The notes below the pieces were generated by a model that ran no database searches, had not been told where the DNA came from, and saw only the letters and a list, made by a program, of their open reading frames with translations. A program made the position numbers and the translations under genes. From positions 186,001 through 250,000 of the forward strand of contig BGKB01000080.1 in NCBI GenBank assembly GCA_003116975.1: 64,000 nt of DNA, written 5' to 3'. This DNA is from Aurantiochytrium sp. KH105. Its lineage: Eukaryota > Sar > Bigyra > Thraustochytrida > Thraustochytriidae. Positions 9,849 to 21,092 of this stretch are shown here, piece by piece (the stretch's first letter is position 1; each line of letters starts with the position of its first letter).

Positions 9849-12800
9849 TTATTCGAGCAAGAGCAAGGGCTCCGCGTTATCGACCTTGCCTTCGTTGTGT
9901 TGATGCTTGGAGGAAGAGGAAGAAGACTTTTTGTGCTTTTTCTTCTTATCCTTTTTGTCCTTTTTGTGTTTCTTCACAGACTCTTCGCCTGCTGCGTCTG
10001 CCGCCACTGCCGCGACTGCTGCGCCCGCTTCGCCCAGAGAAGCGGTGCGCGATTTCGACGATTTTGACTTCTTTTTCTTGCTACTGCTGGCAGAGGCGGT
10101 CTTACTAGACTTGCGAGCAGACGACTTCGCCCTGGCGGCCTTCTCTGCTTCAGCCGCTGCCGCTTCTTCTGGACTCATGAGGCGAATGTCTGCAAGAGTC
10201 ACGTCGTCGTCGTTGAGAGCTCCCTTGCGCTTTCCATGTTTGCGGTAGTATGCGTCAGCATCGTCGTCATCGTCGCTGGCCAAAGCCCCCTCTGGCATGG
10301 CGTCTTCAACCACAATGCTTGCCTGTGCACTCCCCTCACGCATGCTTTGTGAGAGCAGATCTCGAAGCGTAGTGGACGAGGACCCATCGAGAAGCTCTCC
10401 TTCCTCGCCCAGTGACCCTGGCGCAAGACGCTCCATGGGCACTTCCGGTAAGTCATTCTCTGGTGACGAAACAGCCTGGCCAGTCGATGGAAGATAGAAA
10501 GGGTCGTTTGCTCGCGCCTCAGAAGCGGCTGAAGTCGCCCCCATTGTGCGATCACGTTTGGACGACTTTTTGTGCTTGCTGCTCTTTGATTTTTTGCTGT
10601 TCCTACTGCCGCTGCGGCGCTGGGCGTCGAGGAGCATCAGATCGCCCTCATCCGAGCTCGCGTCCGAGCCTTCGATCGACATGCCGTACGGAGACGGTCC
10701 TGAAGGAATGGAGATGATTGACTTCGGATCGCGGAACGAGACACGGAGGGCGCCGCCGCCGGCAGAAAGTTGCTCGTCAAGAGCACGATCCATGGCGGAC
10801 TCCTCGAAGCCCGAAGCGGTAAAGTGAAAGGGTTTGTTCAAGTCAAGACCTGCGGGTCGACGCACCTTTTCCTGCGCACGAGTGCTTACAGGGACGAGTT
10901 CGTCTGCAAAAAGCTTTCGCAAAAGGGTAGCCTTGGAAGTCTCTTTGCGAGACGAACCCGCACCTTCTCCTTCTTCAGCGCCCTCGGTGGAAGCGTGTGA
11001 AACGTCGCTCGGCCCGAGATCGGCGTCGAGCAAGAGATCGTCGGCCTCTTCCGAGGCCTTGCGGCTCGTTGCGTCTGCGCTTGTCGGCGCGATATACAAG
11101 TTAAGCCGCGAGAGAAGCGCGAGCGCATTGACCGCGCGATCCTGGACCGTAATATGCTCCGAGCGCGCAAAGGGCTCGAGCATGGTGCCCACGCGCGCAG
11201 CAAAGTTCTTGGTGCGATCTTGACCGGCACTTCCAAAGGGCAGCTCGGCGTCTACAGATGCAGACACGAGTTTAAGGGCATTGTGCACAAATGCAGCCTG
11301 GACGAAGGGCGCCATCGAGAGCGAGGCATCGGAAAGCATTGCTGAGGCCATTTCTAAAAATACCTCGGTGGGAGGTCTTGCCTCGTTAGATGCTACTTCG
11401 CCGTTACCCTCGCCTTGATCCTCAGCGACGGACGACTGCGCCGAGGCGGGCGTGGGCTCGATCAGTGTAGCATACTCGCAGGCGATCCAGGACGCAGCAA
11501 AAAGAGTGTGTGCGACGCCATCATCCTCGGTCTCAAGTGGTGCTTGCATGTTGCGCAGGGCCAATCTGCTGTCGAGCAAGAGGCCGCGCATGGCGCGCGC
11601 AGCAAAGGGACGAACGTCGGGAACACGAACTGCGACGTCAATGAGTTGTTCACGCAAAAGCTTGCCACGCGGTGCGCCGTGAATATGAGCGAGCTGCACG
11701 AGCACCGAGACATACCAGGCAAAGTTGCTGAGAAAGGCATACTTTTCCCGCGAACAAACGTAGACGATCTTGTCAATGAGCTCGTCGCGGTATGCGCCTT
11801 CGGCGGTCTCAACGTGGAGAAGCAGTTTTTGCACAATATCGATAAGGTTGCGCTTGGTGACCATGCCGGTGAGAAGCTCGAGAGCACGCATACGGACCGT
11901 GACGTCATCATCCATGAGACACTGTAGAACCATTTCCTTGTGCTCGGCCACAACGCGAGGGTGGGAACGCATGAGGTTGACAAGACCAACGAGACCGAGA
12001 TACTTTAGGTTCTGATCGGGATCCTTGACAAAGTCGCGAAGCTTGGCCGCGCAGAGCGAGACAATGGCAGGAACAACCTTGGGCTGGGAGCCGTCCGGCC
12101 GCGCCGTGTACGGAAGGGCCTGCGTAATGGCGTGGATGCACTCGTACAGGAGCGACTTTGCCTGTGTCGATTCAACAATTTTGGCGAGCGGCTCGAGTAG
12201 TTTCCGCGCGAGACGTGGCTCCTCGGGAAGGAGCGAGGACATGAGTTTGACAATCTTGATGAGCATCCAATTGTTGGACGAGGTGGTCAGCAGCTGGAAG
12301 AGCTGGGGCGCGAGCGCCAAAAAGTTACGAGGATTCTTGCGGCTGAGCTCGCAAATCACGTTCACGGTGCACGAGACCACGGACATGTCGCTGTCATCGA
12401 GGCGGAGGCGAAGTCGGTCAAACGTTTGCGGGAGGCCTTGAGGATAGCGTACGTAGAGCTTGTAGAGAGTAAGCACGGCCTTTTTACGGATAAAAGGCCT
12501 GGTGCTGTTGAGCATTGACGCGACGTCCTCGATGAGGTCACGCGCGAGCTCGCGCGTGGCAATGTTGCTCAAGCAATTGAGAACGGTGCCTGCTTCGTAC
12601 ATGTTTTGAGACTGGAGATCCTTCTTGATGAGGTTGGTTGTCAAGAGCACCACTTCAGTGTTGGTGTCGAAGATCTGCGCCGCTGCTAACATGGACGCAC
12701 GTCGGTGCTGGAAGCGCGGGGCGCTCATGACTTCAATAATGTGAAAGGAGGCAAAATCGACGTCTACGCCGAGCATCTGCAGATAGGTAATTTTTTGGAC

Positions 12801-12938
12801 CGCGAGGTATTTGAGATGTTTGTCTGTGCTTCGTAACTCCTTTTTGATCTCGACCATGGCCTTGCTAATGTAGGACGACTGATCCCGCTTGTGGTTGCGG
12901 ATGCCCTTGATCAGGTCTTGCAGGCTCTTTTCGAACAT
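9849..12938 (-). CDS. AP3D1: AP-3 adaptor complex subunit delta
   Basis: 1,029 residues from the ATG at 12938. The frame continues upstream, but the family's own start (MFEKSLQDLIKGIRNHK) fixes the initiator here. AP-3 delta is a large subunit of the AP-3 coat, which sorts cargo from Golgi or endosomes to lysosome-like organelles. The N-terminal adaptin trunk (about residues 20-580) is a helical HEAT/ARM solenoid with the expected blocks: KITYLQMLGVDVDFASFHII, then EVMSAPRFQHRR, and TTNLIKKDLQS, which in this family packs near the sigma subunit. A Glu/Asp/Ser-rich hinge follows. The tail ends in Lys-rich runs (KKHKKDKKDKKKKHKK), as delta chains often do. No ear domain is obvious. Length is close to animal delta. 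A transcript check would confirm there is no upstream exon. Confidence 0.95.
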   Translation of the reverse strand: MFEKSLQDLIKGIRNHKRDQSSYISKAMVEIKKELRSTDKHLKYLAVQKITYLQMLGVDVDFASFHIIEVMSAPRFQHRRASMLAAAQIFDTNTEVVLLTTNLIKKDLQSQNMYEAGTVLNCLSNIATRELARDLIEDVASMLNSTRPFIRKKAVLTLYKLYVRYPQGLPQTFDRLRLRLDDSDMSVVSCTVNVICELSRKNPRNFLALAPQLFQLLTTSSNNWMLIKIVKLMSSLLPEEPRLARKLLEPLAKIVESTQAKSLLYECIHAITQALPYTARPDGSQPKVVPAIVSLCAAKLRDFVKDPDQNLKYLGLVGLVNLMRSHPRVVAEHKEMVLQCLMDDDVTVRMRALELLTGMVTKRNLIDIVQKLLLHVETAEGAYRDELIDKIVYVCSREKYAFLSNFAWYVSVLVQLAHIHGAPRGKLLREQLIDVAVRVPDVRPFAARAMRGLLLDSRLALRNMQAPLETEDDGVAHTLFAASWIACEYATLIEPTPASAQSSVAEDQGEGNGEVASNEARPPTEVFLEMASAMLSDASLSMAPFVQAAFVHNALKLVSASVDAELPFGSAGQDRTKNFAARVGTMLEPFARSEHITVQDRAVNALALLSRLNLYIAPTSADATSRKASEEADDLLLDADLGPSDVSHASTEGAEEGEGAGSSRKETSKATLLRKLFADELVPVSTRAQEKVRRPAGLDLNKPFHFTASGFEESAMDRALDEQLSAGGGALRVSFRDPKSIISIPSGPSPYGMSIEGSDASSDEGDLMLLDAQRRSGSRNSKKSKSSKHKKSSKRDRTMGATSAASEARANDPFYLPSTGQAVSSPENDLPEVPMERLAPGSLGEEGELLDGSSSTTLRDLLSQSMREGSAQASIVVEDAMPEGALASDDDDDADAYYRKHGKRKGALNDDDVTLADIRLMSPEEAAAAEAEKAARAKSSARKSSKTASASSSKKKKSKSSKSRTASLGEAGAAVAAVAADAAGEESVKKHKKDKKDKKKKHKKSSSSSSKHQHNEGKVDNAEPLLLLE

Positions 12939-13840
12939 GGTGGCGACGCCTTTAGCTATTCTATCGAGGCCTCGCGACCGCGCTCTTAGCGCCCTTGGCG
13001 CCCTTTTCCCAGAGCCTCCGTGCCACGCCGCCGCCTTGCTCCGCGCAGCGCCCTCGTATACCACGAAGAAGAGGCTGTTGTCGTGGTGGTCGTGGTGGTC
13101 GTCGTCCCGTTGCTGTTGCCGCGCTGTATCTACCTGCACGGGCAAGAGATTCCACGCGGACAGACGGAGGGAGACTTGGTCTTCGCCTGACGGTACGCCG
13201 CGCCGCGTAGATGTGCCCTGCGCGGTTCGCGCCGGAGGGCTGCGCCGGAGAGGCCGCGCTCGCTCCGCGTCGCGTCGCGCAACGGGATCGGGATTGGCCG
13301 CGCTGCTGGGCGGAAGACGCATTCGGGGGCCCAGAGGTCACTCGAAACCTCGTCAAAGAGTCTCTTGCTTTTACGCCTGCGGCAATCGCAGAGTGTTCGC
13401 AAACGTTTAGCTGCTGTGACATGTGAAGAAGTCTTTCTGTCAAGCCTGCACGCGACGGTGCGTCAAGAAAGAATCAAGGAAGAGGAGAGGGAATGAAAAG
13501 AAAACATAACATTAGGGTACCCGAAGAACTTGGACGCCAGACAGGTGTGGCACGCGTGTATACGGCAAGGTCTCGACAATTCCACCACCACCCACGCAGA
13601 GGATATAACGCGATCGTTGATCGACGACGTGGACGATTGCCGTAGTATGCTCCGCCATCTACAAGACGAGACACGAGAGCGTTGCAGTAATACGGTCTCG
13701 AGAAGAGAGGAGATGCTTGTAGCCGCAGGGAAGAAACGATCGAGAATGCGTGTGCGGGTGTGGAGGTGTGTGAGAGACTCTGAGATGTTGTGTGCGCGCC
13801 AGGCACTGGCGATGCAAAGGTTAGAAAAAAGAAAAGGAAT
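12939..13840. other. Spacer between AP-3 delta and the Ste20-like kinase
   Basis: About 900 bp between two minus-strand genes. It should hold the AP-3 delta promoter and 5' UTR and the 3' UTR of the kinase. Several short frames overlap here in all phases, with no recognisable protein. There is a small GTGGTGGTCGT-type repeat near 13081-13105. Confidence 0.5.
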
Positions 13841-15619
13841 TTAGCTAGACTCGTTGCGATCGGAGCGAATGACATCCTTGCCAGCAGCAATGCGCAAGGT
13901 GGCAACAGCCATCTCCATGAGCTCCTCGGGATCGTCGACGCCATCGAGGATCTCGAAGAGATCTGGACTCTTATCCTTGACGAACTTGAGCTTTTTGATA
14001 AAGTTCTTGCTCATGACCATGGCGCCATACTGCTGCGTTTCGAGCTGGGTCTGAGCGCGGACGGCTTCCTCGTCTTCGCCCTCCTCTGTGGCGAGATGCG
14101 AGGTGGGGAGCAAAAGCCTACGGACATCTTCCTCGTCCATGTGTTGCTGCCTTGACTTGTCAAGGAGACTTTCAGAGACGTCCTTGGGACTCGAGGCTTC
14201 AACGCGGGCACGAATTGATTGCACACGAGCCGTGAGGCCGGCCTTATGCAGGGTGTCTTTGGCCTTGCGCAGCGATGGCGGCCGCACGGGTGCAACGCGG
14301 CGCTGAGTGGGTGATACAAGTCGCGATTGGCGCGCGCCCACACGATCGAGGGTTGCAGGGGCCTTGCGAGCGCCGCCAGTAGCTCCGGCCAATGCCACGG
14401 TGATTGGTACACCCGAACCCCTTGGCGGCGTAGTTTTGCCGCGGCGCCAGGATAGCGAGGCAAGGACCCTGGAAGAGCGCTTCTCCTTGGCGCCAGAGGG
14501 AGTCGCGGGCGGGGGCGCGGGCGAGATGGGAGCCTTTTGGTTTGCGACCTCGGTGTGGGCAACTCCGCGGTCCTCGTCAATCTCTTCCTCCTCGTCCTCG
14601 TCTTCCTCGCTTTCTCCCCCGATGGCTGCCTCGAAGGCCTCGTCGTCATCGGAATCGTCGTCATCCTCTTGACGCAACTCCAGAATGGCGGGCATCGACT
14701 CGGCCACGAGCTTTTCGACAACGTTTGAGCAGCCGTTTCTGGACTGGAGCTTTTTGGTTGTTTTGGCGATGAACTTGTATCCGAGCATTTGCGCTGCGGT
14801 GGGGCGCTCGTCGTGCGCCTTGGTGAGGCTCGCTTCGAGAAATTCGCGCATATCGCGCGACCACTTGGTGGGCTCCGAAAACTTGGGTGGGCGCTGCGTC
14901 GGAATAAGGAACAAGGCGCGCATGGGGTGAATGTGGGAGTTGGGCGGCCGACCCTCGGCCATTTCGATGACGGTGATGCCGAGACTCCAAATGTCGGTGC
15001 GTCCATCGTAAGCCTCCTCGGATATGCACTCGGGGGACATCCAAAAGGGCGCACCAATGGCGGTGTGGCAACGATCGAAGCGGCTCTGCACGAGAGCTGA
15101 GACACCAAAATCTGCCAGCTTGACGTGCCCGGCCTGGTTTAAGAGTACGTTGCCGGCCTTGATATCGCGGTGAATAATGTTCTTGTTGTGCACGTAATCG
15201 AGGCCAAGGGTGATGCCGGCCACGACGTCGCGGATTTGGGGTTCGGTGAGGGTTTGGTCGGTGGCAAACATGAGGTCGTTCACACTCCCGGCTTCGCAGA
15301 TTTCCATGCCCATGTACACGTGCATGTGGTCGGCGCTCTCGTAGGCGGAGAAGATCTTGAGAACGTACGGGGTGGAGCACATGCGCATGCAGTCGATTTC
15401 CTGCTGTACCTCTTCCTCATCGTTGTCGAGCTTGACGACCTTGAGCGCGACTTGCTGGCCGGCCTTCTTGTCCATGGCGATGTACACTGATCCGTAGGTA
15501 CCTTCACCGAGGCATTCCAGGAGGTCAAAGTTTTTCGCGGGGTCGCCCTTCTCGAAGCCCTCGAACTTGAACCTGTTCTTGCTGGACTTGCCCAGCGACC
15601 TTCGCAATAGGGAGGTCAT
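13841..15619 (-). CDS. Ste20/MST-type serine/threonine protein kinase
   Basis: 592 residues from the ATG at 15619; an in-frame ATG 51 bp upstream at 15670 would add 17 polar residues. The kinase domain spans about residues 30-285 and looks active: glycine loop GEGTYG (39-43 onward), lysine in VALK (K60), catalytic loop HRDIKAGN (150-157), DFG (170-172), and activation segment GAPFWMSPE (SPE in place of APE). The sequence is closest to the Hippo/MST/STK3-4 branch of the Ste20 group, which is known for phosphorylating NDR/LATS-type kinases. After residue 320 come acidic, Pro- and basic-rich regions, then a conserved-looking helical C-terminus (FIKKLKFVKDKSPDLFEIL). I do not see a clear SARAH domain, so an assignment to Hippo itself is uncertain. 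Confidence 0.88.
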   Translation of the reverse strand: MTSLLRRSLGKSSKNRFKFEGFEKGDPAKNFDLLECLGEGTYGSVYIAMDKKAGQQVALKVVKLDNDEEEVQQEIDCMRMCSTPYVLKIFSAYESADHMHVYMGMEICEAGSVNDLMFATDQTLTEPQIRDVVAGITLGLDYVHNKNIIHRDIKAGNVLLNQAGHVKLADFGVSALVQSRFDRCHTAIGAPFWMSPECISEEAYDGRTDIWSLGITVIEMAEGRPPNSHIHPMRALFLIPTQRPPKFSEPTKWSRDMREFLEASLTKAHDERPTAAQMLGYKFIAKTTKKLQSRNGCSNVVEKLVAESMPAILELRQEDDDDSDDDEAFEAAIGGESEEDEDEEEEIDEDRGVAHTEVANQKAPISPAPPPATPSGAKEKRSSRVLASLSWRRGKTTPPRGSGVPITVALAGATGGARKAPATLDRVGARQSRLVSPTQRRVAPVRPPSLRKAKDTLHKAGLTARVQSIRARVEASSPKDVSESLLDKSRQQHMDEEDVRRLLLPTSHLATEEGEDEEAVRAQTQLETQQYGAMVMSKNFIKKLKFVKDKSPDLFEILDGVDDPEELMEMAVATLRIAAGKDVIRSDRNESS

Positions 15620-16115
15620 CCTGTCCTTCCCTTTTACTTCTCCGTCGCCTCTCCTACTTTTTTCGCACACAAGCGCGGGCGAGCCGGGCCCCGGTCAAGC
15701 TTCTTCGAGACCTCGCCGAGGATCGATCTCCACGCACGCCCAAGCTCAGGCCCTAGACCGCAAGACCAGGTGCAAGCAAGACCAAGCGCAAGACCGAGCG
15801 CGCGCCGCGTACCCGAACGAGCGCGCGTTTGCTGCTCGCTTGCTTGATGTCCTACGTGTACGTCTCCAAGCACGCGCGACTCGGCGCCGGGCGCCGACTG
15901 CCTCGCGAGAGTCGGCCACGAGCTCGCGCCTTCGCGCCCGAGGCCGCGACTGCTCCGCTCCTTCACTCGCTCGCTCTCGCTCGCTCGCGCAGGCGGCGGA
16001 GCGCTGCGCACGTGCCGATTGGACTCTGCCGCGGCTCTCCATCCTTCTATAGTATAGCAGCACCTAAAACCCAACCAAAAAAAAAGGCTTCTTGCTTCCA
16101 CTCCTCTTTCCCTGT

Positions 16116-16133
16116 TTCCTTTCTTTCTTTCCT

Positions 16134-16219
<86 letters not shown>

Positions 16220-16220
16220 T
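16116..16220. repeat. TTTC tetranucleotide microsatellite
   Basis: About 100 bp of nearly pure TTTC (GAAA on the other strand), with two CCTT interruptions near 16118 and 16132. It lies ~500 bp upstream of the Ste20-like kinase start. Confidence 0.97.
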
Positions 16221-16263
16221 TCGATCGTCTCTGCCGCGGCGCGTGCACCCGCGGCCGTATAGC

Positions 16264-16339
16264 CCACTTGCGGCCGCCGCAAGCCGCACTTGCAGCCGCG
16301 CGCCCGCAAGTGGACCTCCGCGCGCATAGCCCACTTGCG
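16264..16339. promoter_or_regulatory. Cluster of CCACTTGCG 9-mers upstream of the kinase
   Basis: CCACTTGCG occurs at 16264-16272 and 16331-16339, and in inverted form (CGCAAGTGG) at 16305-16313, about 650-720 bp upstream of the start at 15619. The same 9-mer occurs twice upstream of the giant EF-hand gene. A regulatory role is inferred only from this recurrence. Confidence 0.35.
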
Positions 16340-17212
16340 CGTGCACACGCGCCCCTTGCTCCCTTCCTCCCCTCCCTCCCCCGCGCAGGCCCGGGCACGC
16401 GCCGCGCTCGCGCCGCGCCGCACCCAAGCTGCCCGCCCAGGGGCCCAGGCAGCGAGCGAGCGAGCGGGCGAGACGCGCGCCGCGCCGCCGCGCCGCGCCA
16501 GGCAGCGACCCGCCGCGCCTCCGCGTACCTCTCTCCCGGGCGCGGCGCCGCGCGGCGCACGCGTGCGCCGGGCGGTTTCACGCAGGGGGCCATCGCCCCG
16601 ACGCCGGGGGCAGGCGGGCGGGCGGGCGGGCAGCGCGGCGGGCTCGGGGCGGGCGGGGCGCGCGCGGGGCGGCGGGGCGCGCGCGCAGGGCGGGCGGCGC
16701 GCGCGCAGGAGCGGGCGGACGCGAGCGGCGGCGGCAGGCCCGGGGGCGGGCGAGCTGCGCGCGGCGCGGCAGGCCCGGGGGCCGGCCTAGGGGCTGGCTA
16801 GGGGAAAGTCTACGCCGCAGGGCGGGGACACTTTGCGCGGCGCGGGAGAGCCGGCGGAGGCGGGCTGCCCGTGCAGTGCTAGAGAGAGATAGGCCTGGGC
16901 AGGCGACCGCGACTGCGAGTGAAAGAGACGAGTCAAGAGAGCGGAGCAGAGCGTCGCGCATGCGAGCGCTGCTGCTGCAGGCAGGTCACGGTGTGGCTGA
17001 CGATGTCGGTGACGGAGGCGGCGAGGGTCGTGCGTGGAAGGGGATGATGAATGTAATGATGATGATGATGACGATGGCTAGGCCTAGTGGCCAAGATGCG
17101 GTCGGTGTGTGCTCGCTCGATCGCTTGAATGCTGTAAGCGCTGGTCGGAGAAAGATTGGTTGCTGGTGGATCGCGATCTTCATGTGACAGTGACGCGCGG
17201 ATCGTCAATCGC

Positions 17213-17270
17213 TTGCTCTTGCTCTTGCTCTTGCTCTTGCTCTTGCTCTTGCTCTTACTCTTGCTCTTTC
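17213..17270. repeat. GCTCTT hexanucleotide array
   Basis: About nine copies of GCTCTT with one GCTCTTACTCTT variant. Confidence 0.93.
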
Positions 17271-17440
17271 TTGCTTGCTTGGAATGAATGGTCGCGACAG
17301 TCAACACTGCTGCTATGCCGGCAAGATCCGCCACCGTCGGCGCCAAAATCGATCGGGTGTATCTTGAGCTGCTTGAGCGAGCGCTTTTCCGGCCGACTTT
17401 CAGCGCTGGCATGAACGCAGAGTGACGACGAGCGAGCCAG

Positions 17441-17510
17441 CGCGACACGACACGACAGGACAGGACACGACACGACACGACACGACACGACACGACACGA
17501 CACGACACGC
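17441..17510. repeat. GACAC pentanucleotide array
   Basis: About 13 copies of GACAC (CACGA phase) with two GACAG variants at the left end. Confidence 0.93.
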
Positions 17511-18574
17511 CAATTAGGAAGCGTGTGCAGCTGCAGCTACAGGCCGTAGCTGGTAGTACTGCATTTTGAGTGTGGCACTTTGATTGCGGACGCGAGCGGA
17601 GACGCGCTTTGGATGAGAACAATCGGAAACATGGCAGAACGAGTCGTAGCACACACTTTGTAGAATACTGCAAAAGTGAAATTGCGCTTCGCACGCGAAA
17701 AGCCGATTATTTGAGACGCTTATCAATGATCGCCCACCTCTTTTTATCCGGAACCTCATTGTGATCACCCCGGTCTTTCGTTTCTTCAAGGCGCCCCTCA
17801 AGTCGAGTCTGGATTGCCATTACATCGTTGTCCCACCGCCGTTTCTTCTTGTTTCGCCATCATTTGCTGTGGCATCTTCTCGAAATGCTACGTGTCTCGT
17901 CTCGCCTGTCGGTATATCAAGGATCTTTCCAACCAAGACGTTACGTGCATTCAGGACTGACTTGGCATTTATGCTTGTACTGTAAAATAGTTAAGTCGTC
18001 GCGCGCTTGCTCTTGCCCGTGTGATAGCTAGCGTTCACACTATCTCCTCGCCTTGATGGCACTTGCTTCTTGCCGTCGCGAGAGCGCCTGACGCATCCTC
18101 ACTCACTGCGCCATCCTTGTCCGATTTTATCATGTTTACGATGTCAATAATCAAGATCTGAAGCCTGGCCCAGATGTTCTTGAGTGAGCGCTGCATGAGG
18201 CGACGCGACACGGACCTAGTAAAAGTTCACACGGTATCCATTGCAGCCAACAAGACCGCCACCATCAGAACATCTTTTTCGCCGTGAACAAGAACACGAG
18301 ATGGCACGCTTTGATTCAAAGTTGGCTCAGATCAAACTGCGTTCGAAGGCGCTCAAGCAGCTGCTAGCACTCTTATCGATGAAGGAAGATCCAAACGCGA
18401 ACCTGAAGCTCGTTCTGCCGCCATCACAATAGCACATTGCGCTTATTGCTCTCGCATATCAGATTCTGTCCACGCCATTCCCCGCAAGACGCGTGACGAT
18501 GGTACTGCCTCCACCGTCGCATATCGCAGTCTATGAGGCAGACTTTCTCGTTCTGTGGCTCGGCGTAGTCTCGC

Positions 18575-19020
18575 ACTAGCCCGAGCCGAATTGAAGCCCG
18601 AGCCGAGTTGACGTTTGCGCCAATGATGACTTTCCTATCCACGACGAAGTGGTCGGGCTACAAGAAGGGGAAAAAAGCCAGGAGAAGAACGTCCGGGCCG
18701 TTCATCCGCTTCTAATCTTTCAACCTTCTCCCATTCCTTCCTGCTACCACTGCCTCTGACAATAGAGGCAACGAGGTTGGGCAGTAGCTCTCGTAGTACA
18801 TCACTTGGTTGTCCTCGCCTGAGCCGGGTTGACGTTTGCACCACGCTCAAGTTCACCCCATCGATGACATGGCCCAAACCAAATCGGTCGAGATACGAAC
18901 TTGTCGCCAAGAGAAGAACGCCCGGGTCATTCATTCACGCAGTCTACTAGTCTTTCATCCTTCCTCCACAGCCATTCCTTCCTGCTGCCGCGACCTCTAG
19001 CTAAGCACGGAGGCAACGTC
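18575..19020. repeat. Degenerate ~225-bp direct duplication
   Basis: Two diverged copies. GAGCCGAGTTGACGTTTGC at about 18600 matches GAGCCGGGTTGACGTTTGC at 18821; AGAAGAACGTCCGGGCCG at 18683 matches AGAAGAACGCCCGGGTCA at 18912; CATTCCTTCCTGCT near 18733 and 18972; GGCAACG near 18767 and 19012. Spacing drifts from 221 to 245 bp because of indels. No protein conserved between the copies. Confidence 0.7.
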
Positions 19021-19516
19021 GATCAGTCGGTCGACTGTGCTGCTCTCGTGCGTGTCGCGACGCCTGGCCGCTGCAGCCTCAGCCTGCCGCAGTCTGGAAA
19101 GTCATGATCGCACGCTGTTCGCCTCCATGAATACGATGGCGGAGGGCAAGCGTCTGGAAGCACTCTTTGCGACCTCGGTGAGGACCGAGGCGGAGATGAC
19201 GTTGTTGACTGGAGATGTTCTGGATTGAAAGACTGAGCGAAGAAAACGATCGAGAGTGACGCTGCGACTGGCCGTGGCAGGCTGAATAAATGAAGGAATA
19301 ATTGAAGGGACGGTGGTAGGCCTAGGAAGGAAGGAAGGCGTCACCACTGCCGATCATGCGGCCCCGCAAAAGAAAATTGAAAGCTGCGGGGTGGAAGGAG
19401 GGGGGGGGGAGGGGGAGGACAAGCTCGTGCAAGATCTTCTTGCACATGACCCACGAAAGTCGTCGATGCAAGAAGCAAGCCCACCGCATCCGCTTCGGGG
19501 TCAATGGCTCGGCCAC

Positions 19517-19542
19517 CCGGTCGGTCGGTCGGTCGGTCGGTC
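19517..19542. repeat. CGGT tetranucleotide tract
   Basis: Six copies of GGTC in a row, running into CGCCCGCCCG. Confidence 0.9.
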
Positions 19543-20996
19543 GCCCGCCCGCTCGATGCGAGCGAATATTATTTTATATGTTCTCCGGAGATGCGTGAGC
19601 CCGCAGCCGCGCCGCACAGCCCAAGCAAGCCAGTAAGCTTTCTTTATTCTTTGTGTGATCGCAGTCGATACAGCTCCGTGACCGACCGTGGCGACGGCGA
19701 GTGCCACTGCCAGCAGTGGCAGAGGCAGCAGCAGCAGCCACTGCCACCATCCACAGCCAGCAGCAGCACGGTGCAAGGAGGGGAAAATCCCAAGCCCAAC
19801 GCGCGACAGAAATTGAGCTTCAGGCTGTCCACCAGTCCTCGCAGAGGGAGTCCCGCCAAGTCTCGGCACAGACGCGCGAGTCTCAACGATCTCTGCGCTG
19901 AGCCCAGCACCGACGTTGGCCTGGCGCGCGGCGCGGACGCGCGACGGCGTCAGCGACAGCGACGTGTGTCTGGCCGGGCGGTGGCGGTGGCGGCCAGGCC
20001 CGAACTCTGTGCTAGAATTTCGCCAAGCCGTGCGGTTCTATCGCGCGGTTCGTCGGAGAGGAGCCACGGGCAGGGGATCTCGAGACGTCGACGAGACCGC
20101 AGCGCACGTAAATCTTGATTGGCGGCGGCTGAGGCGCCGCGCCGCCCGCACGCGTCGGGGGCAATGGCCGTACGTCGTCGAACGATCGAGCGAGCGAGCG
20201 AGCGGTCGACGTCCGCACGCCGAGAGACATCGCGCACATCTCCTTGTCGCGCGGCGCGGCGGGCTGCCGCGCCTTCGTTCGTCACGCAGACGACCGACCC
20301 TCGGCCGCCGGGTGAGTCGATGCGAGTCGCCTATTCTTTCCGTCCCTCCCTCACTTCTTCCCTCCCTCGGGCAGCGCGCGTGATGCAGAACACAGCACGC
20401 AGACGCGCACGGGCGCCGAGCGGAGCGGCGCGACGGCGGCGGCGGCGAGGGAAAGAGGAAATTGGTGCGGGGCCTCGGGAGTCAGGCGGCCAGTAGGTCT
20501 GCCTGCCTTAGACTGACCCGCGCTGTCCCGTTGCGCGCCAGCTTCTGGGATGCGGAGCTGTGGGAACGAGCGCCCCCAGCCGTGAAGAAACCCATCGATT
20601 TCTTTTGAGCCCTGCAAGCTCTGTGGAGCGAAGCGCCGAGAAAGTAGGGCGGCGAGAGGGGCGACGGGAGGGACGGCGCATCGGGTGGGGGGCGTGCTGC
20701 GGGAGAGCGGTGTAGTCGGTGGAGCGGGGGAACGCGTAGAGGCACGGCGCCGCTGTGGGATGAAGGTGCGACTGTTTCGTCCCCGACGAATTACCACAGT
20801 TCTGGCGGTGCTTACTTCTCGGAGGGTGATGAGGGAGGGGCGATGTCCGCTGAGGGGGCGCGCGGCTGTGAGGCGGGGAGGCAGTGGGCAGCACATATGG
20901 AGAAGAAAGGAAAGGAGAGGAAAGGAGGCGAACCGAGGCAGAGCGCCAAACACGCATCGAGGGCGCAGCAGCGAGAGCCCAGTCCGCGCGAGCCGC

Positions 20997-21092
20997 CTCG
21001 CCTCGCCTCGCCTCGCCTTACTTCGCCCGGTCGCCCGCCCGTCCGCGCAGTGCAGTGCAGCGCAGCGGCAGCGCAGCGCAGCGCAGCGCAGC
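20997..21092. repeat. CTCGC and GCGCA pentamer tracts
   Basis: CTCGC-type repeats at about 20997-21020 and GCGCA-type repeats at about 21046-21092. A CCAG/CCTG-rich tract follows at 21236-21282. Confidence 0.8.

Noticed and set aside
16268-16801. Ala/Arg/Pro-rich frames of ~170 codons
   Set aside because: Same GC-composition artefact; no domain, and both strands are equally open.
18241-18432. Small 63-codon gene
   Set aside because: The full frame begins with TTG; only a 43-codon ATG-started part remains, with no recognisable content, so it is mentioned but not called.
19504-20118. 204-codon frame with a Ser/Arg-rich middle
   Set aside because: No conserved domain, low complexity, and overlapping open frames. 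A disordered protein cannot be excluded but is not supported.
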